From Roridomyces roridus (taxonomy: Eukaryota; Basidiomycota; Agaricomycetes; Agaricales; Mycenaceae): a DNA stretch of 64,000 nt. Where the stretch lies: contig JARKIF010000022.1 in assembly GCA_029378245.1 (NCBI GenBank), forward strand, positions 310,001 to 374,000, written 5' to 3'. The notes under the pieces were generated by a model. That model was not told the origin of the DNA, ran no database searches, and saw only the letters and a program-made list of their open reading frames with translations. Each line of letters opens with the position of its first letter. Position 1 is the first letter of the stretch. This document shows positions 22,093-33,505 of this stretch, in pieces. The position numbers and the translations under genes are program-made.

Positions 22093-22864
22093 CTCTTAAC
22101 GTGGATTGGAAGCCGCCGGCGGGGGAAAGATGTCGGCTGGAACTGGATTCTGGATTCCGCCCAATGTGAGGTGGTGCAATGGGCGTCAAGGAGCCGAGGG
22201 AAAGTGGGGAGCCCAGAGAAGACCCAAGACGAGGCTGGAGCGCGCAAATGTGGCTGGATGCGCGGCGACACGAGGGCAGAAAGGAAGCAGGGCGTGCTGA
22301 CCAAGCACTGATCGGAGAGAGGTTGCTCCGGTGTGGTCTAAAACTCGAGTCCTTTTGTCAGAATGTTCAATTCGAGCCAGCAGAGTGCAAAAAACAGAGC
22401 TTCATCCAGAATTATGAGCTCAGGTATCAGATCTACTCCGCATAAGTATTGGCCAGAGCACCGAATGCCCCGCGCGAACGGGCGACTCGGAACGCATTCC
22501 GCGAATCGCCAGCCCCAGCCCAGAACTCCGCATTCGCTCCCCATTCTCCCCACCTTGACCTTCACTTGCACCAAAATTCACCTCGTACTGCGCCGTATAC
22601 CGCTCATGGAGCGCTTTGGGATATGTTGTTGGATTTGAAAGAGGGGAGGAGCGAGTTTAAGGGTTGGGGCGTTGTGTGTGAGTGAATGCTATGAATGCTA
22701 AAATCTAATTCTGTGCTGTACGAACGTGGGGCTGAGTCGCCTTTCCACGAATAAATCACCAACCCTCCGCCGAGGCGGTTCATGAGGTCCAGCCTCTTGT
22801 GAGTACAGCCCACGTTTCAATAGGCGCCTCATCTCCATTGAATCGCAGCACATTTAGTCAGAAA
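22093..22864. repeat. Duplication junction: F-box upstream DNA plus membrane-gene tail copy
   Basis: 22093-22330 is shared upstream DNA of the F-box family. 22360-22605 repeats the 3' end of the membrane-protein gene (compare 25560-25830: GTGCAAAAAACAGAGCTTCAT, CTTCACTTGCACCAAAATxC and GTACTGCGCCGTATACCGC). From about 22612 the sequence switches to a copy of 18507 onward. This abrupt change marks the tandem duplication junction. Confidence 0.7.
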
Positions 22865-23278
22865 TTAGACAAATTTGCGGACACTCCACGACACCCAGAT
22901 CGACTGCATATTCATTCTGCCTTCTAAACTACCCAGCCCAATTCTCTCAAGGCTCACACTGGACGAATGCGCATTGATCACAAGTCCTATGTGAAGAATC
23001 AACTGCTTGCAATTCGACAGCCTCGATTCAGAGAGGACGACGTACTGGGGGAAGACGACGCAGTGGGTGTCACCGTTAGGGCACCAGCAAATGATAGGGC
23101 TGGGCAAGGGCGGGCAGGTAATGCAGCTCGAGGTTGGAGTATACGGTCCCGTAGGGTTGGCGCCTATTGCACGTAAGTAACTTGTCAGTCACCATGAACA
23201 TACTCGAAGATGGACGGACGTACCAGCGAGCATGGCGCTGATGGCAAATGCGAAGAGGAGGGGGAGGTGCTTGAACAT
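22865..23278 (-). CDS. Small cysteine-containing secreted protein, copy 2
   Basis: Exon 1 from ATG 23278 encodes MFKHLPLLFAFAISAMLA, a signal peptide. After an intron (GTACGTCCG…GTGCAATAG) exon 2 reads GANPTGPYTPTSSCITCPPL and IICWCPNGDTHCVVFPQYV. After this point the tail differs from copy 1 (shifted frame, extra Cys, different charge) and ends at 22865. The N-terminal two thirds are under clear constraint, while the tail may have decayed or been re-spliced. It is the duplicate of 18701-19092. Confidence 0.55.
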
Positions 23279-24099
23279 GGTAGGGTGTGTTGGAGCTTTG
23301 AGGATTGTGTGACGGGTTTATATCGATTCTCTGCACGCTGCGGAGTAGGAATCTCTGCTAAATCGGGACTAAGGGCCCAGATGAGCGGGCCGTGTATGAA
23401 TTTCTTTTCGTAAACCCGGGTAAGAATTAGGTACTAGCTAAATGTTGCCCGCTCTAGCATCTTCGTTCAGGATTGGGACAGGGATAGTTCACTTCAGCCA
23501 TTACCGTCCTAAATACTGCATAGATTCAATGAATGCAATGGTAGGATGGATTAGAAAGGGACATCGGCCAGGGCGACCTCGAGTGTGGTGACAAAAATTC
23601 CGCCTGAGGGATGAGGTGAAGTCTGCGTATTCAAAAGCGGGAATCCTTTAACCGGTATTCACGGAGAGGGTGTGTGGTAAGATATTTCGTTCACTCGGTA
23701 GGCATTTTTATGGAGGAGGAGGAGGGTTCGGCACAGCGGCAAACCTTCACGTCTTTGCGCGGACAATTCTGAGCTCCGTGCGTTTGTGTTATTTTGAGGT
23801 CACTTCTCTCGACCCGCAGCTAGTGTCGTTGTTCAAAAAGGATCTTCCCAAGATCAACATGGAGTGAGGAACATCTATCTTGGATGCAAAAAGGGCGGAG
23901 AAATCAAGATGCCCAACCATGGTCCGATCTGGAAAGCAGTCAGTCATTGAGTCCCTGGCCCAACCAGAACCACCGACCTGAAGTTGTTCTCGTCCACGTC
24001 TCAGCAGCTCAAGCTTAGGACATCGATCTCGATGTTTCTCCCACAGCCCCGGATAATATCTGGATCGTTTATCGAGCGTGATCGTACACTCGGAACCGT
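23279..24099. other. Duplicated flank, no gene
   Basis: It matches 19093-19720 in order with small indels up to about 23870, then becomes unique. No open frame with family resemblance is visible. Confidence 0.5.
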
Positions 24100-24902
24100 C
24101 GTGAGGCATTACGGTTCAGGGCACGCACGACGAATGGATCCAAGGTGAGTTCGGCATGACGTTGGCCTGAAGGGATGGGACAACTCGGCATGCCCTGTTG
24201 GGCAGTAGCACTTTATTCGTCGCCCTCCAGAAGAGAAATCCCATCCGGAATCATCGCGCTCGGCGTCGTGGGCGTAGTTGAACATAATACGGAGCCGGGT
24301 GATTCCCGGTGGCAAAAAGAGGTGGACGTAATGGAAAGGTTTGATGTCATTGCGAGTCTCCCAGTCGAGGATCTTGAGCCTGGGGAAGATGGGCCGTCGG
24401 AAAATTTTGTGGCAAGGATATCATAGACGGCTGAAGTCTCGCTACGGACGTGACCAAGGATCTGACGCGACGAATGTGAACCGATTCCAGTCAGAGGCCT
24501 TCACGAGGACTCTGGAAATAATGTCGGAGAATGTAAAGGAAGGAGTACCACTCACAATTTCCAGCATCTTACTCTCCTCTCTCGAATCACCGACGCTGAC
24601 TTGATCCCGAGGAAACTCGAGGAAAGATCGCTCGGCATCGTGCGCAGCAGATTAAGAATGGTGCCCTGAAAACTCCAGAGGGCATCTAGGGCGGGGTCTA
24701 AGAGAGCCGTGCACGTTCTGGCGAGTCGAGCGAGATCACCACAGCGAGGTGGATACTGCAGGACAGGCAGTCCAGCCCGATCCTCGAGGGTGTCATGTTG
24801 AGCCACTTGAGCGCAGATAACTCGCGCCATCTCGTCTATTTGAAGCCAGGTGCATCTCTTAACGTGGACTGGAAGCCGCCGGCGGGGGAGAGATGTCGTC
24901 AC
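24100..24902 (-). pseudogene. F-box protein, paralogue 3, truncated
   Basis: The 5' half resembles paralogue 2: LQIDEMARVICAQVAQHDTL, GDLARLARTCTALLDPALDA and LLRTMPSDL. After that the conserved acidic stretch is replaced by a short unrelated reading, an intron-like segment follows, and exon 2 survives only as frame-shifted pieces (SDWNRF, RRVRSL, then PPGITRLRIMFN). The rest of exon 2 is missing before 24100. It is a dead copy. Confidence 0.75.
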
Positions 24903-24956
24903 TGGAACTTGACTGGAACTGTAACTGGATTCCGCCCGATGTGAGGTGGTGCAATG

Positions 24957-25373
24957 CAGTGTTTCTTCTTAAGCCCTTATTAAGGGTAATTTTTGTAGCT
25001 AAGGGTTAATTAAGGCTTAAGCCCTTAATTAAGGCCTCCATTTTAAGGGCTTAACTTCGATCCGAATGTAGATTTTTTTGCCCCCAAGGGTGACCCCACG
25101 GCCACCAAAGCGTCAAATATGATGAACCCCAGGTGTGAGCAACTCTTCAGGATGGTCTGGCAGTGGTCTGGCTCTGCCAATGACACGGTCCGAACCCTTT
25201 GATCGATGGCTTTCTGCAACAGTGCCGCCTGCCGAGGGCTTGATCCGATCATTGTTGGCATCATTAACCCTTAATAAGGGCTTAACATGAATTTCTCCCA
25301 ACCCTAAGCCTTAATTAAGGGACTCTTATTAAGGGTTAATCTTGTTAACCCTTAACATTAAGAAGAAACACTG
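24957..25373. mobile_element. hAT-type MITE with 8-bp target duplication
   Basis: The terminal inverted repeats are CAGTGTTTCTTCTTAA at 24957 and TTAAGAAGAAACACTG ending at 25373. The target duplication GTGCAATG lies at 24949-24956 and 25374-25381. The uninterrupted site survives in paralogue 2 near 22173-22180, where a single GTGCAATG is followed directly by GGCGTCAAGG. The 417-bp element contains many CCTTAATTAAGG-like words and no open transposase. CAGTG…CACTG ends with 8-bp duplications are diagnostic of the hAT superfamily. Confidence 0.9.
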
Positions 25374-25627
25374 GTGCAATGGGCGTCAAGGAGCCGAGGG
25401 AAAGTGGGGAGCCCAGAGAAGACCCCAGATGAGGCTGGAGCGCGCAAATGTGCCTGGATGCGCGGCGACGGAGAGGGCAGAAAGGAAGCAGGGGGTTGCT
25501 GACCAAGCACTGATCGGAGACGGGTTGATCCGGTGTGGTCCAACAGCGACTCGGGTCGTTTTGCGCAGAATGTTCAATTTCGAGGCAGCAGAGTGCAAAA
25601 AACAGAGCTTCATGATTCATCCAGGGA

Positions 25628-28336
25628 TCAGGTATCGGATCTACTCCGCATATTTGCCAACAACGCCGAATGCCCCGCGCGAACGGGTGACGGAGCCAGA
25701 ATCGGAGCGGATTTCGCCAGCCCCGGCCCTGAACTCTGCATTCGCTCCCCATCCTCCCCATGGCCACCTTGACCTTCACTTGCACCAAAATCAACCTCGT
25801 ACTGCGCCGTATACCGCCCATGACTCGCATCCTCCAAAAGACGGATAACGGTCATAGCCAGCAATCCACTTTCCATTAGCGCCCCAACTTGGAATTCTGC
25901 TTGCCCATTGTCATCCGAGTCCGAGTGCGGGTTCAAGTCAGGCCGTCGTCGATGCGTGAGATACACCGCCAGCCCCGGATGCCCTCCGTGAGCCGGTTTC
26001 TCCAGACACAAAACAACCTCCATCGACCGCGGGCCAAAGAACTGGGCGTTCCACAGATATATCACCCCCGAGACGCGTTCACGCTCGCGTACCCATACCG
26101 GATCCCCCGGCTCGAGTCCCGGTGTACTCGATGGTGGGGAATCTGTCAGGATCCAGACGTTTTCGAGGTCCTAGAAGATGATGATGAATTCGTGGATTGA
26201 ATATCAAGATGAAACGCACATAGATGAACGACCGCCAATCCGCAGGGCCTATATCGCGCTCCTCTGCATTCGAAGGAAGAGGCGCCGGATCGGTAAAATA
26301 ATACCGCAGATTCCCGACCTTGACTGCAGGGAATGGGGATAGTTGCGTGGGTGGCAAATTGAGCGGTCGATCGAAGGACGCTCCTCGGGTGGGTACAGGT
26401 ACCGGGGGACGGACGTCAAGCTTGGGTAAGGGAGCTCGCCGAGGTGATCTGGGGACCGGTGGTGTGCGGCTGCGAGGCGCTACCACCAGGTCATGGGGTT
26501 TACGAGCATCCGCAGAAGCAGGCCGCCCTTCTGCGGCCTGATTTTGACTCCAATGCGGCTGTTGTTCGAGCTGCTGATCTCCCGGCGACATCCATTGGCG
26601 AGTCTTCTCACCCCGCCTTTGCTCCACCTCAACACCAAACGCCCGAAATGTGTGGAGCGCCAACAGCAAGTACATGAACCCCACACCAAGAAGCGCGCTA
26701 ACGCCAACCCTTAGACCGAGTGCTGCCCTATGTGAAAGGACGCTCGAGGCCAACACAGAGTCGGATACCACGCCGGTGCGCCATGCGAAAGAGACGATGC
26801 ATATGATAAAAAGGATGATGGACCTATGAAATTCAAAATTTCGAATCCGAATGACGACTGCGTACTGACCAGCAAAACCACACTGCAGGCATCGCGAGCA
26901 TGATCCAGACGTTCCACACTAGCCACGCACGTCCGTCTTGCGCCTGCTGTAAAACCGTGAACATCATAGCCAGAGAAGCATAGTTGGAACTCCGTACATC
27001 TGCCCACATCGCAGCCCTGCATATCTTCCGCATCGTCCCAAAACGCACCGCATAAAGGCTCCCGAACGCCAAACCAATCAGTGTGGAGATGAGTGACAAT
27101 AGCGCCGAAGTTCGAGCTATCGGATCCTTGGACGCAGCATCAATCTGCAGTACGGTGAGAATAGCGCTGTAAATCGTCAATATACATATAAAGAAGAATG
27201 TGCTTGAATGAAAAAAACTGACGAAAGCATCAACCCCTCGATCAAACTCAACACCGTCCACTCCCTCACGAGCAAATCAACCAGCGCCTCCCATTGATAC
27301 CGGAAATTCTGAAGATGCGGCGCAACGATAGCTTCATCGGGAAGCCAAGCCGTCCTTAGCTTCCCCGGCGTCCCATCGCGCCATTGTTCAGCATTCGCAC
27401 TTTTTAGACGGTGGATGTCCGTCTCGCTCAGATCCGCGTCGTCGAATATCCGGGAGACGCGGTGGAAGTAGAGGATGGGGAGTCGTAGGAGGAGGAGGGT
27501 CAGGAAGAGTTGGCGGGGTACCTCGAGGAGAAGGATGCTGAGAATACGGCTGAGGTGAAGACATGGACGGGATCCTGTGGAGCAAGTCACTGGGGGAGGG
27601 AGAGTGTCGTCTTGGAAGTTAATCGGGAGCTCGGATGAGGTGTGTGGTAGACGAGAGTCGTGCGTAGCATGTTGCAGGGAGAAAGGATTGATAGAGATAT
27701 GTCGTGGCTCGTTGGGCGCTGGCGGGATTATGACTATCGGAGCGGGAGTAAAATACGGATTCGGCGCAGGTGATGGATATGGGAGGTAGCCTTGTTCCGG
27801 GGGATTGGCGTCGTGAAAAGCGGGGACTCGCGGAGTGGATGAACGACGTCGTGGAAGAACAGCAACATCAGCTATACGGGTATCCTGCATCCGACGCAAT
27901 GAATGTCTCGGCACGGCGGCGATCGGGCGTGACTTGACGATGGCCTCCGGCTGGTGAGGAGACACGTACGCTCGGCCATTCCGCGGGCCGCTAGATCTCC
28001 CCCGAGGCGAGTCGTCCCTGTCCGCAGGATTTGGATGCCCATACCTGGCTTCGTATGCAGCACCGAGGCCTGATTTGTGTGTGGCGGTTTTGCCTTTTGT
28101 TTCTTCCAAGACGATCGTCAGTCTTGGTCTCGTATAGGCTGAGATCAAGACTCACTGCTTGACTGTGGCCACAAATGCTCAGCACGAGGATGTGGGTCCA
28201 TTGCTGCTCGAGCTCCGTCCGGCCTGCCCAGCCCAGCCTGCAACGATGCCAGCGCGCTGGGTCCAACGTTGGCAGGCTCAGTGACCTCGCTGACGTAGCT
28301 GAGCCCTCGTTCTTGCGGTCCGTCGTCGGTGTTCAT
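25628..28336 (-). CDS. Multi-pass membrane protein, conserved in basidiomycetes
   Basis: Several exons read from about ATG 28336 (a further upstream exon is possible) to the TGA at 25628. The N-terminus is a long hydrophilic, Pro/Arg-rich segment. Membrane segments follow: LFLTLLLLRLPILYF; a segment at IEGLMLSAILTVLQI; ALLSLISTLIGLAFGSLYAV followed by RFGTMRK; VWNVWIMLAMPAVWFCW continuing into SIILFIICIVSFAW; and VSALLGVGFMYLLLALHTF. A Pro-rich loop and a soluble C-terminal part (VWVRERERVSGVIYLWNAQF) complete it. I associate the DPIxRTxALLSL…RFGTMRK and WNVWxxLAMPAxW phrases with a basidiomycete-specific family of unknown role. Its last 250 bp are duplicated at 22360-22605. Exact exon limits at the 5' end are uncertain. 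Confidence 0.65.
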
Positions 28337-28643
28337 GAGCACGAGCGGTTTCTCGTGGGGAGAGTCACCGTGGGTGGAGGGTGGCGCCTCGTCGAGCGGT
28401 TATCAAGCACGTGTTGTGGGCGCCGACGGCGACAGTTGATCCCCGCGCTGGGGCCTTGGCGTGTTGCAGGGTGAGCATTCCCGACAGCTGTAACGGTGTG
28501 GAGGGAGGCGGCATAGGAGACATGAGCGTTACAGACAAGAGGTGATCGTGATCCGACGCCTAATCACCCATTAATGATCGCCACTCGCGGCACAAAGTCA
28601 TAAAATTCGATGAATACACATGTACAGTAATTCTACACCTCCC

Positions 28644-29457
28644 TCACTTCGCATTCTCTTGGTCCGTTTGTTCAACCTCCCCTTCAAATTCACGATGCCG
28701 CCCCGAAAGAGCCATCTTCCGAATAACCGCACTCTTCCGTTGGTTCCGCTTCAAGATCAACTTGTGCCGCCGGGAAAACAGGATCGCGAGTAAAACCCCA
28801 GCGATCACAGCGAGCGCGCCGATGACGCCGCCCACAATTGCCCCGGTGTGACTCTTCTTGTCGGGTGTACTAACCCTGTGCAATCCATTTGAATATTCGA
28901 ATCAACAATTCGACCAAAAAGCACATACGTGTATATAACATGGTCAAATCCGACTATCACAGGGTCTCCCCGACGGGGATTATCGATAATACATGTTGTG
29001 CGTTGCTCCCAGAGGGTCCCCAGGAGACGGTGTGCGTAAAAGTGGCGTTCGGGTCCGTGAGGAAAGAGGACTCGGTCGTGCTTTGGGCGTTGTCCAGGAC
29101 TACCGCGACCGTTCCGATGAGATCGAACGTGGTGTAATACGCAACACCTAGGATTGGGGGTGTACTTAGTTGAGGTGCAAGATGGACTGAAAGCCGCACT
29201 AGTAAATACTCACCTGTGAATGTGAAAGTAATAGAGTCGTTGGTGTACGTCGTAGAAGCATTGACGATCCCCTCGCCTACGGGATTTCCACCGAATTTAC
29301 ACGGGCTCGCAGCGTTACATTGGAAAGTCGTCCCGCCATACACGACATCCGGTGAGGTATCGTCCACGGTGAAATTCTGCAGCCCGGCGTGCACGGAGTC
29401 AAAGCCAAATCCCATGGCTAGACATATGATGACAAGGCCGATTGGGGATCGGTGCAT
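28644..29457 (-). CDS. Single-pass membrane protein with signal peptide
   Basis: Three exons (29457-29214, 29147-28961, 28875-28644) give 220 aa in consistent phase. A signal peptide (MHRSPIGLVIICLAMGFGFD) precedes an ectodomain with FTVDDTSPDVVYGG and several N-glycosylation sequons (NFT, NAS, NDS, NAT). A glycine-rich transmembrane helix (GAIVGGVIGALAVIAGVLLA) and a basic cytosolic tail (RRHKLILKRNQRK) follow. This architecture, an ectodomain followed by a GxxxG transmembrane segment next to a KSHTGAIVGG stalk, is common in agaricomycete surface proteins of unknown function. A sensor or cell-wall contact role is only a guess. Confidence 0.75.
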
Positions 29458-30368
29458 GGCTCCGGTGCGGAGAATGACTTGGAGGTTTGTGGGGATGGGA
29501 GAGGGAAAGAGATGCCTCGGTATCAATTGGGGCGTTTTAACAGCGATATTGACGCCGGATTCACAGTCTATGTCATGGGACGGTGTCTATTTGGAGTGGC
29601 GCCATGATGCTTCTCATGGATGATTTTAGACGCTTGTACATCTCAGGATTTCTTACTTGCTTTTTCAATTTCGGGGAGGTGTCGACATGTTGAGGAGGGA
29701 AGAGGGAATTCCGCAACACGACGATCAGAGTCAGAGGACATTATCATTCAAGCTCCGACCCGCGACGCCATTTGCCCGGCGCTCGAGATGCTGTTAAGCC
29801 TGACGCAGCCACGTTTGGATACCCGATGCTTCGCCAATTCCGTCCAATTCCTGTGCACGCGCAAGGTGCTTTAATCAGCAAGCGGTCGGATCAGTCGCCC
29901 CGGACAAATCAACAATCAAGGCGTTTGATGGGATGGTCCGGGACGGCAGCGGGATTTCACTGCGTTGATTTCTGATTCGTATTCAACCAGGGAGCTAAAT
30001 AGCTATCCAACGACCGTAGCAATGGCGCAGCAGGAATCCATCATGATCATCTCTGATTTCACATCATTCGGGCGGTGACCGCCCGACTCGGCGAGACCGG
30101 GGATGCACAGCGTACACAAAGGACGAAACCACATTGAAACAAATTAATAGCCAACGTTTCGAACCCGGAGAACAAAGGCGCCTTGATACCCACGGCGTTT
30201 GAAGGACAATGGGTGATGCGAATCACATCCCCGGAAAGGTATAAAGAGGACGTGCCACAATGCCTATTGTTCTCCATTTTCCTTTTAAGACTCACTGGCC
30301 CGGTGCACCTTCTTCTCACCACCCCTTCTTCCTTCCTCCCTCTCTCTTTTCACCGGCTCATCTTGACG

Positions 30369-31005
30369 ATGCTCTCCCTCATCCACCTCGCGTTCCTGGC
30401 GCTCGCATTCTTCTCTGCCTCTACACCATCCGTCCACGGCCGCGAGCTCTGGCTCGAGCGCAACAACCGCGCCATCCATCTGCACCCCCGCCGATTCGGA
30501 CAGAACCATCCCGCCGTGCTGGAAAAACTGCGAGCGGCCTGCGGCGGGGGCGTCTGCGCCAAGCTCGCTGGTGCCGCTGTGACCCCCCTCCTCGCGAAGC
30601 AGGGCGAGTGCACGCAGCAGGACATGGCGGATCAGATTATCAGTGAGTCTCTTTCCCCTCCGGCCAAACACACGTCACTCATGACCTTTGAATCCAGACA
30701 CGAGCAAGCAATTCAATGGAACCACTCAAGCTGCGATGCTCGCCATCGCCATCGAGTACCGTCAGACGGAGAAGAACACACCCCCGGATTTCAAGACCAA
30801 ACCGGAGACGTTCCGCAACTCGGTGTTCTGCCAGACGGCGCCAAAGAACCCTGAGCTTAACGGCTTGGTGCAGGCACAGGATCCCGCTAATGACCCGAAT
30901 GTTTTCTTTGATCCTGCGATGGGGGAGAGCGTGCAGTTGGGTGCGCAGGCGAATACGAGGCCGTTTGACGATGGGGCGGCGGGTAATTCGACAGGGAGTG
31001 CGTGA
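30369..31005 (+). CDS. Secreted protein, conserved, unknown function
   Basis: Exons 30369-30642 and 30698-31005, with a 55-nt intron, give 193 aa. There is a signal peptide (MLSLIHLAFLALAFFSASTP), then a region with CGGGVCAKLAG and GECTQQDMADQI. The second exon carries FNGTTQAAMLAIAIEYRQTE and NSVFCQTAPKNPELNGLVQA. Four cysteines probably form two disulfides. I recall similar secreted proteins in other agarics but no assigned activity. The splice joins INTSKQFNG cleanly. Confidence 0.7.
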
Positions 31006-31119
31006 GGATTCCGGGGGATGAGGAGTAATGACTTTGCGTTGATCGCAGGGTATTGTACATGTAACTAAAGTAACGAATCAACATGTAGCACGACTAAGGA
31101 GCGCACACTTCGGATTAAG

Positions 31120-31170
31120 TGGTACACGTCCAGTCCGCGTGAGAGGTTCGAATCCCCGCAGCGCCATGGT
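31120..31170. other. tRNA-like 3' fragment
   Basis: GAGAGGTTCGAATCCCCGCA followed by GCGCCA (about 31142-31167) has a perfect B-box and looks like a tRNA T-arm and acceptor end. No matching 5' acceptor or anticodon arm lies upstream, so it is a fragment, not a tRNA gene. Confidence 0.35.
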
Positions 31171-31224
31171 GGGTGATAGCCTGATAGGTTGTATTTTTCC
31201 AAGTTTTCCAGGGTAGAGAGATAA

Positions 31225-31601
31225 TCATGCGACATACCATCTGGAGCCCTGGTCCGAAGCAAAGTCAGGCCTCGCCTCGCCCGGGAGTGCGGCAATACGC
31301 CGCCGTGCGACTGATGTTTCAAGCCAAAGCCTGGAGCTGTAGGGTGCGCCATCGCTATGGCTGAGATATCCCTCGTTCGACGTACCTTCCATACGCGACT
31401 TGAAAGAGTCAAGGATTGAGTCGAGGAGGCGGGGAAGTGCGATCAAGGCAAGATCAAGGGCAGCGTCAGGATGAGAAGTTTCCAGAGGAACGCGGCCAGC
31501 GATTTTCGTACACCAAGAGGATGTATCATCATGTCAAACGCCGGACGATTCGCGGATACGGAGGCAAATGCCTCGCCGAATTGGCCGGTTTGGATCGCCA
31601 T
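31225..31601 (-). pseudogene. Small membrane protein gene with probable 1-nt frameshift
   Basis: From ATG 31601 the minus strand reads MAIQTGQFGEAFASVSANRP, then a hydrophobic stretch KSLAAFLWKLLILTLPLI, and stops. In the next frame it continues ALIALPRLLDSILDSFKSRM, YLSHSDGAPYSSRLWLE and a terminal DQGSRWYVA before TGA 31225. One missing base near 31455 would restore a protein of about 125 aa. It may be a true pseudogene or a sequence error. Its start lies 90 bp from that of the gene at 31692, on the opposite strand. Confidence 0.4.
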
Positions 31602-31691
31602 GGTTGTGGTGAGAGACAAGGGACTGCGGCTGACAAATAAGTTTGTCCTTGTTATTCCGCCAAGCCTCTGACTCTCACCCACTGCAAGACC

Positions 31692-31970
31692 ATGGCACCG
31701 ACAGCCAAGTACACACTCCTTCCCACCGCCGCCGCCGACGAGGAGGCCCTGCTGGGCTCGACCTCCCGCGATGCCTCCGACGACGAGGGGGAATTCGATA
31801 CAGAGCCGCTGCCAGCTCACCGCGAGTCCTTCCCACCGACCATCGACCCTCGCTTCATACAGCCCAAACCAGCCACTTGGAAGCGCGCGGGTCTACTGCT
31901 ACTCATCGTATTCCTGTTCTGGCTGGCCTATCAGCTGCAGGTGCGCGGGCGACCAAAGGCAGCGCAGTGA
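31692..31970 (+). CDS. 92-aa single-span membrane protein
   Basis: A single exon starts at ATG 31692 (CAAGACCATGGCA). The N-terminus is polar and acidic (KYTLLPTAAADEEALLG, DASDDEGEFDTEPLP). A DPRFIQPKPATWKRAG segment then leads into one transmembrane helix (LLLLIVFLFWLAYQLQV) and a short basic tail. The shape is that of a tail-anchored or type II membrane protein. No family is recognised with certainty. It is transcribed divergently from the frameshifted gene at 31225-31601. Confidence 0.55.
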   Translation: MAPTAKYTLLPTAAADEEALLGSTSRDASDDEGEFDTEPLPAHRESFPPTIDPRFIQPKPATWKRAGLLLLIVFLFWLAYQLQVRGRPKAAQ

Positions 31971-33505
31971 ATCTGTGATATGGGGAAGCCGGTGCGCCGC
32001 AGTCGACTTCCAGATGGGCTTGGGCTTACGTGCTTTTCAGATTCGACACTCCCTGAAACAGCCTCATTGACATACGTGGCTCCGCGAGGGATGTCGTCCC
32101 CCACCCTGCCACTCCGCACCCCGCTCCCCTTTCCGAGCGACCCGACTATGTCAAGCCTAGTCCTAGTGAGGCCGATGTCGCGCTAGCCATTTGGACTCTA
32201 GTTTGTTTCACTCATCCCCCTTCCTTTCGATCCATATCTCCTCCGAACTGTAGATTTCTTCCCCGCTGTACTCGCCCGCTTTGCATCTTCGTATCATTAT
32301 TACATTATATCCGACTTTTGACCTCTATGCCGCTTCTCTCTGGCACGATCCCGTTCTGCTCCCGCGCCCGCAGCACCCGCTGTTTGTTCTAACGCCGCAC
32401 CGCCGCACCGCCGCACCGCCGAACCCAAATCCACTCCCGTCCTTGAGCCCCATCGACCAGCCCGCCTCCCATCTTTGATCTCCATGAGTCCGTCCCCGCG
32501 ATTTCCCCGAGTTCTGTCTCGAGCGCCTCACCTCACCGTTGCCCGACCTATGTCAATACGTCCCGCGGTTCTGTCTCTCTGGACGCTTTACCTTTGGAAA
32601 ATCACATTGCTGTCCTGCCGAAGAAAAATGTTCCGCGGCTACCGTATGACGCCGAGGAGAGTCGAACCCAGGCAGCGTCTGAAAGCTTCGAATGACGCCT
32701 TGGCTTGGCTTCTTTCGTCCCTGTAGCTGTTAATATCCGACATTCAATCAGGACGTATACGTGAGCGAGATCTTTGAATTGGGCTCGATACTCTAACTGA
32801 CAGCTGTTTCTGTCCTTTGCGTATGTGGAACCAGCGAGCTCATCTGCCAAGGTTTACGCTCTGTCATGCGACAAAAAAGGTGCGAACAAATGGCGGTATG
32901 ACGCCGATGAGAGTCGAACACACCCAGCGTCTGTTCAAAGCTCAAGCTTACACTGGCGCTGCGCATTCGGACCGTGAATACCGCTCTGTACTCGGGTCGA
33001 GCAGGGGACGCCTATGTTGTGTGTCGATTTTGGTTTTGTTACTGTCCTGCTGTAACTGATAGTTCAGGACAATCGCCAGATTCCGAACTTGCCATTCAAG
33101 GGGCCAGACCATATGTGCGTCAGAATGTCCGACTCTGAATCTCTCGAGGTTCAAACATCGCCAAGGGAGCAGCTCAAAATCCCAGGAGACTCACGCCTTG
33201 AGCTCTCAGAATAAGCGTCGAGAATGTGGGGATAAACAACCCCGTACAAGTGTGTGATGTACTTGAGGTTTGGCAATCATATCTGAAGTTGTTAGCCACA
33301 GACGAGGCGAAGTCCTTGTTGAATGAACACCCACATCAGTTTGTGTCTTGGATCTGTATACGTACCTGGGTCGATCGAATCTGAATCGTCAGGTCGACAC
33401 AGATCATATTGTGTTGACTGTGCACACTTTGAGTTGCATTGATTCACCCTGTCTCCTGATAAACTCGCCGTCAGGCCGCCACTCGACCTCTTGTCTTCCA
33501 CCTCA
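31971..33505. other. Gene-poor stretch with two tRNA-like repeats
   Basis: No protein gene is visible. Minus-strand B-box-like GGGTTCGACTCTC (near 32660) and TGTTCGACTCTC (near 32905) are each followed by xCGGCGTCATAC and preceded by AGCTTTxxxAGACGCTG. They are two diverged copies of a tRNA-like sequence of about 70 bp (roughly 32643-32710 and 32890-32960). A short (CCGCACCG)n run lies at 32395-32425. Confidence 0.4.

Noticed and set aside
31120..31170. Possible tRNA gene
   Set aside because: Good T-arm and 3' end, but no matching 5' acceptor strand or anticodon arm.
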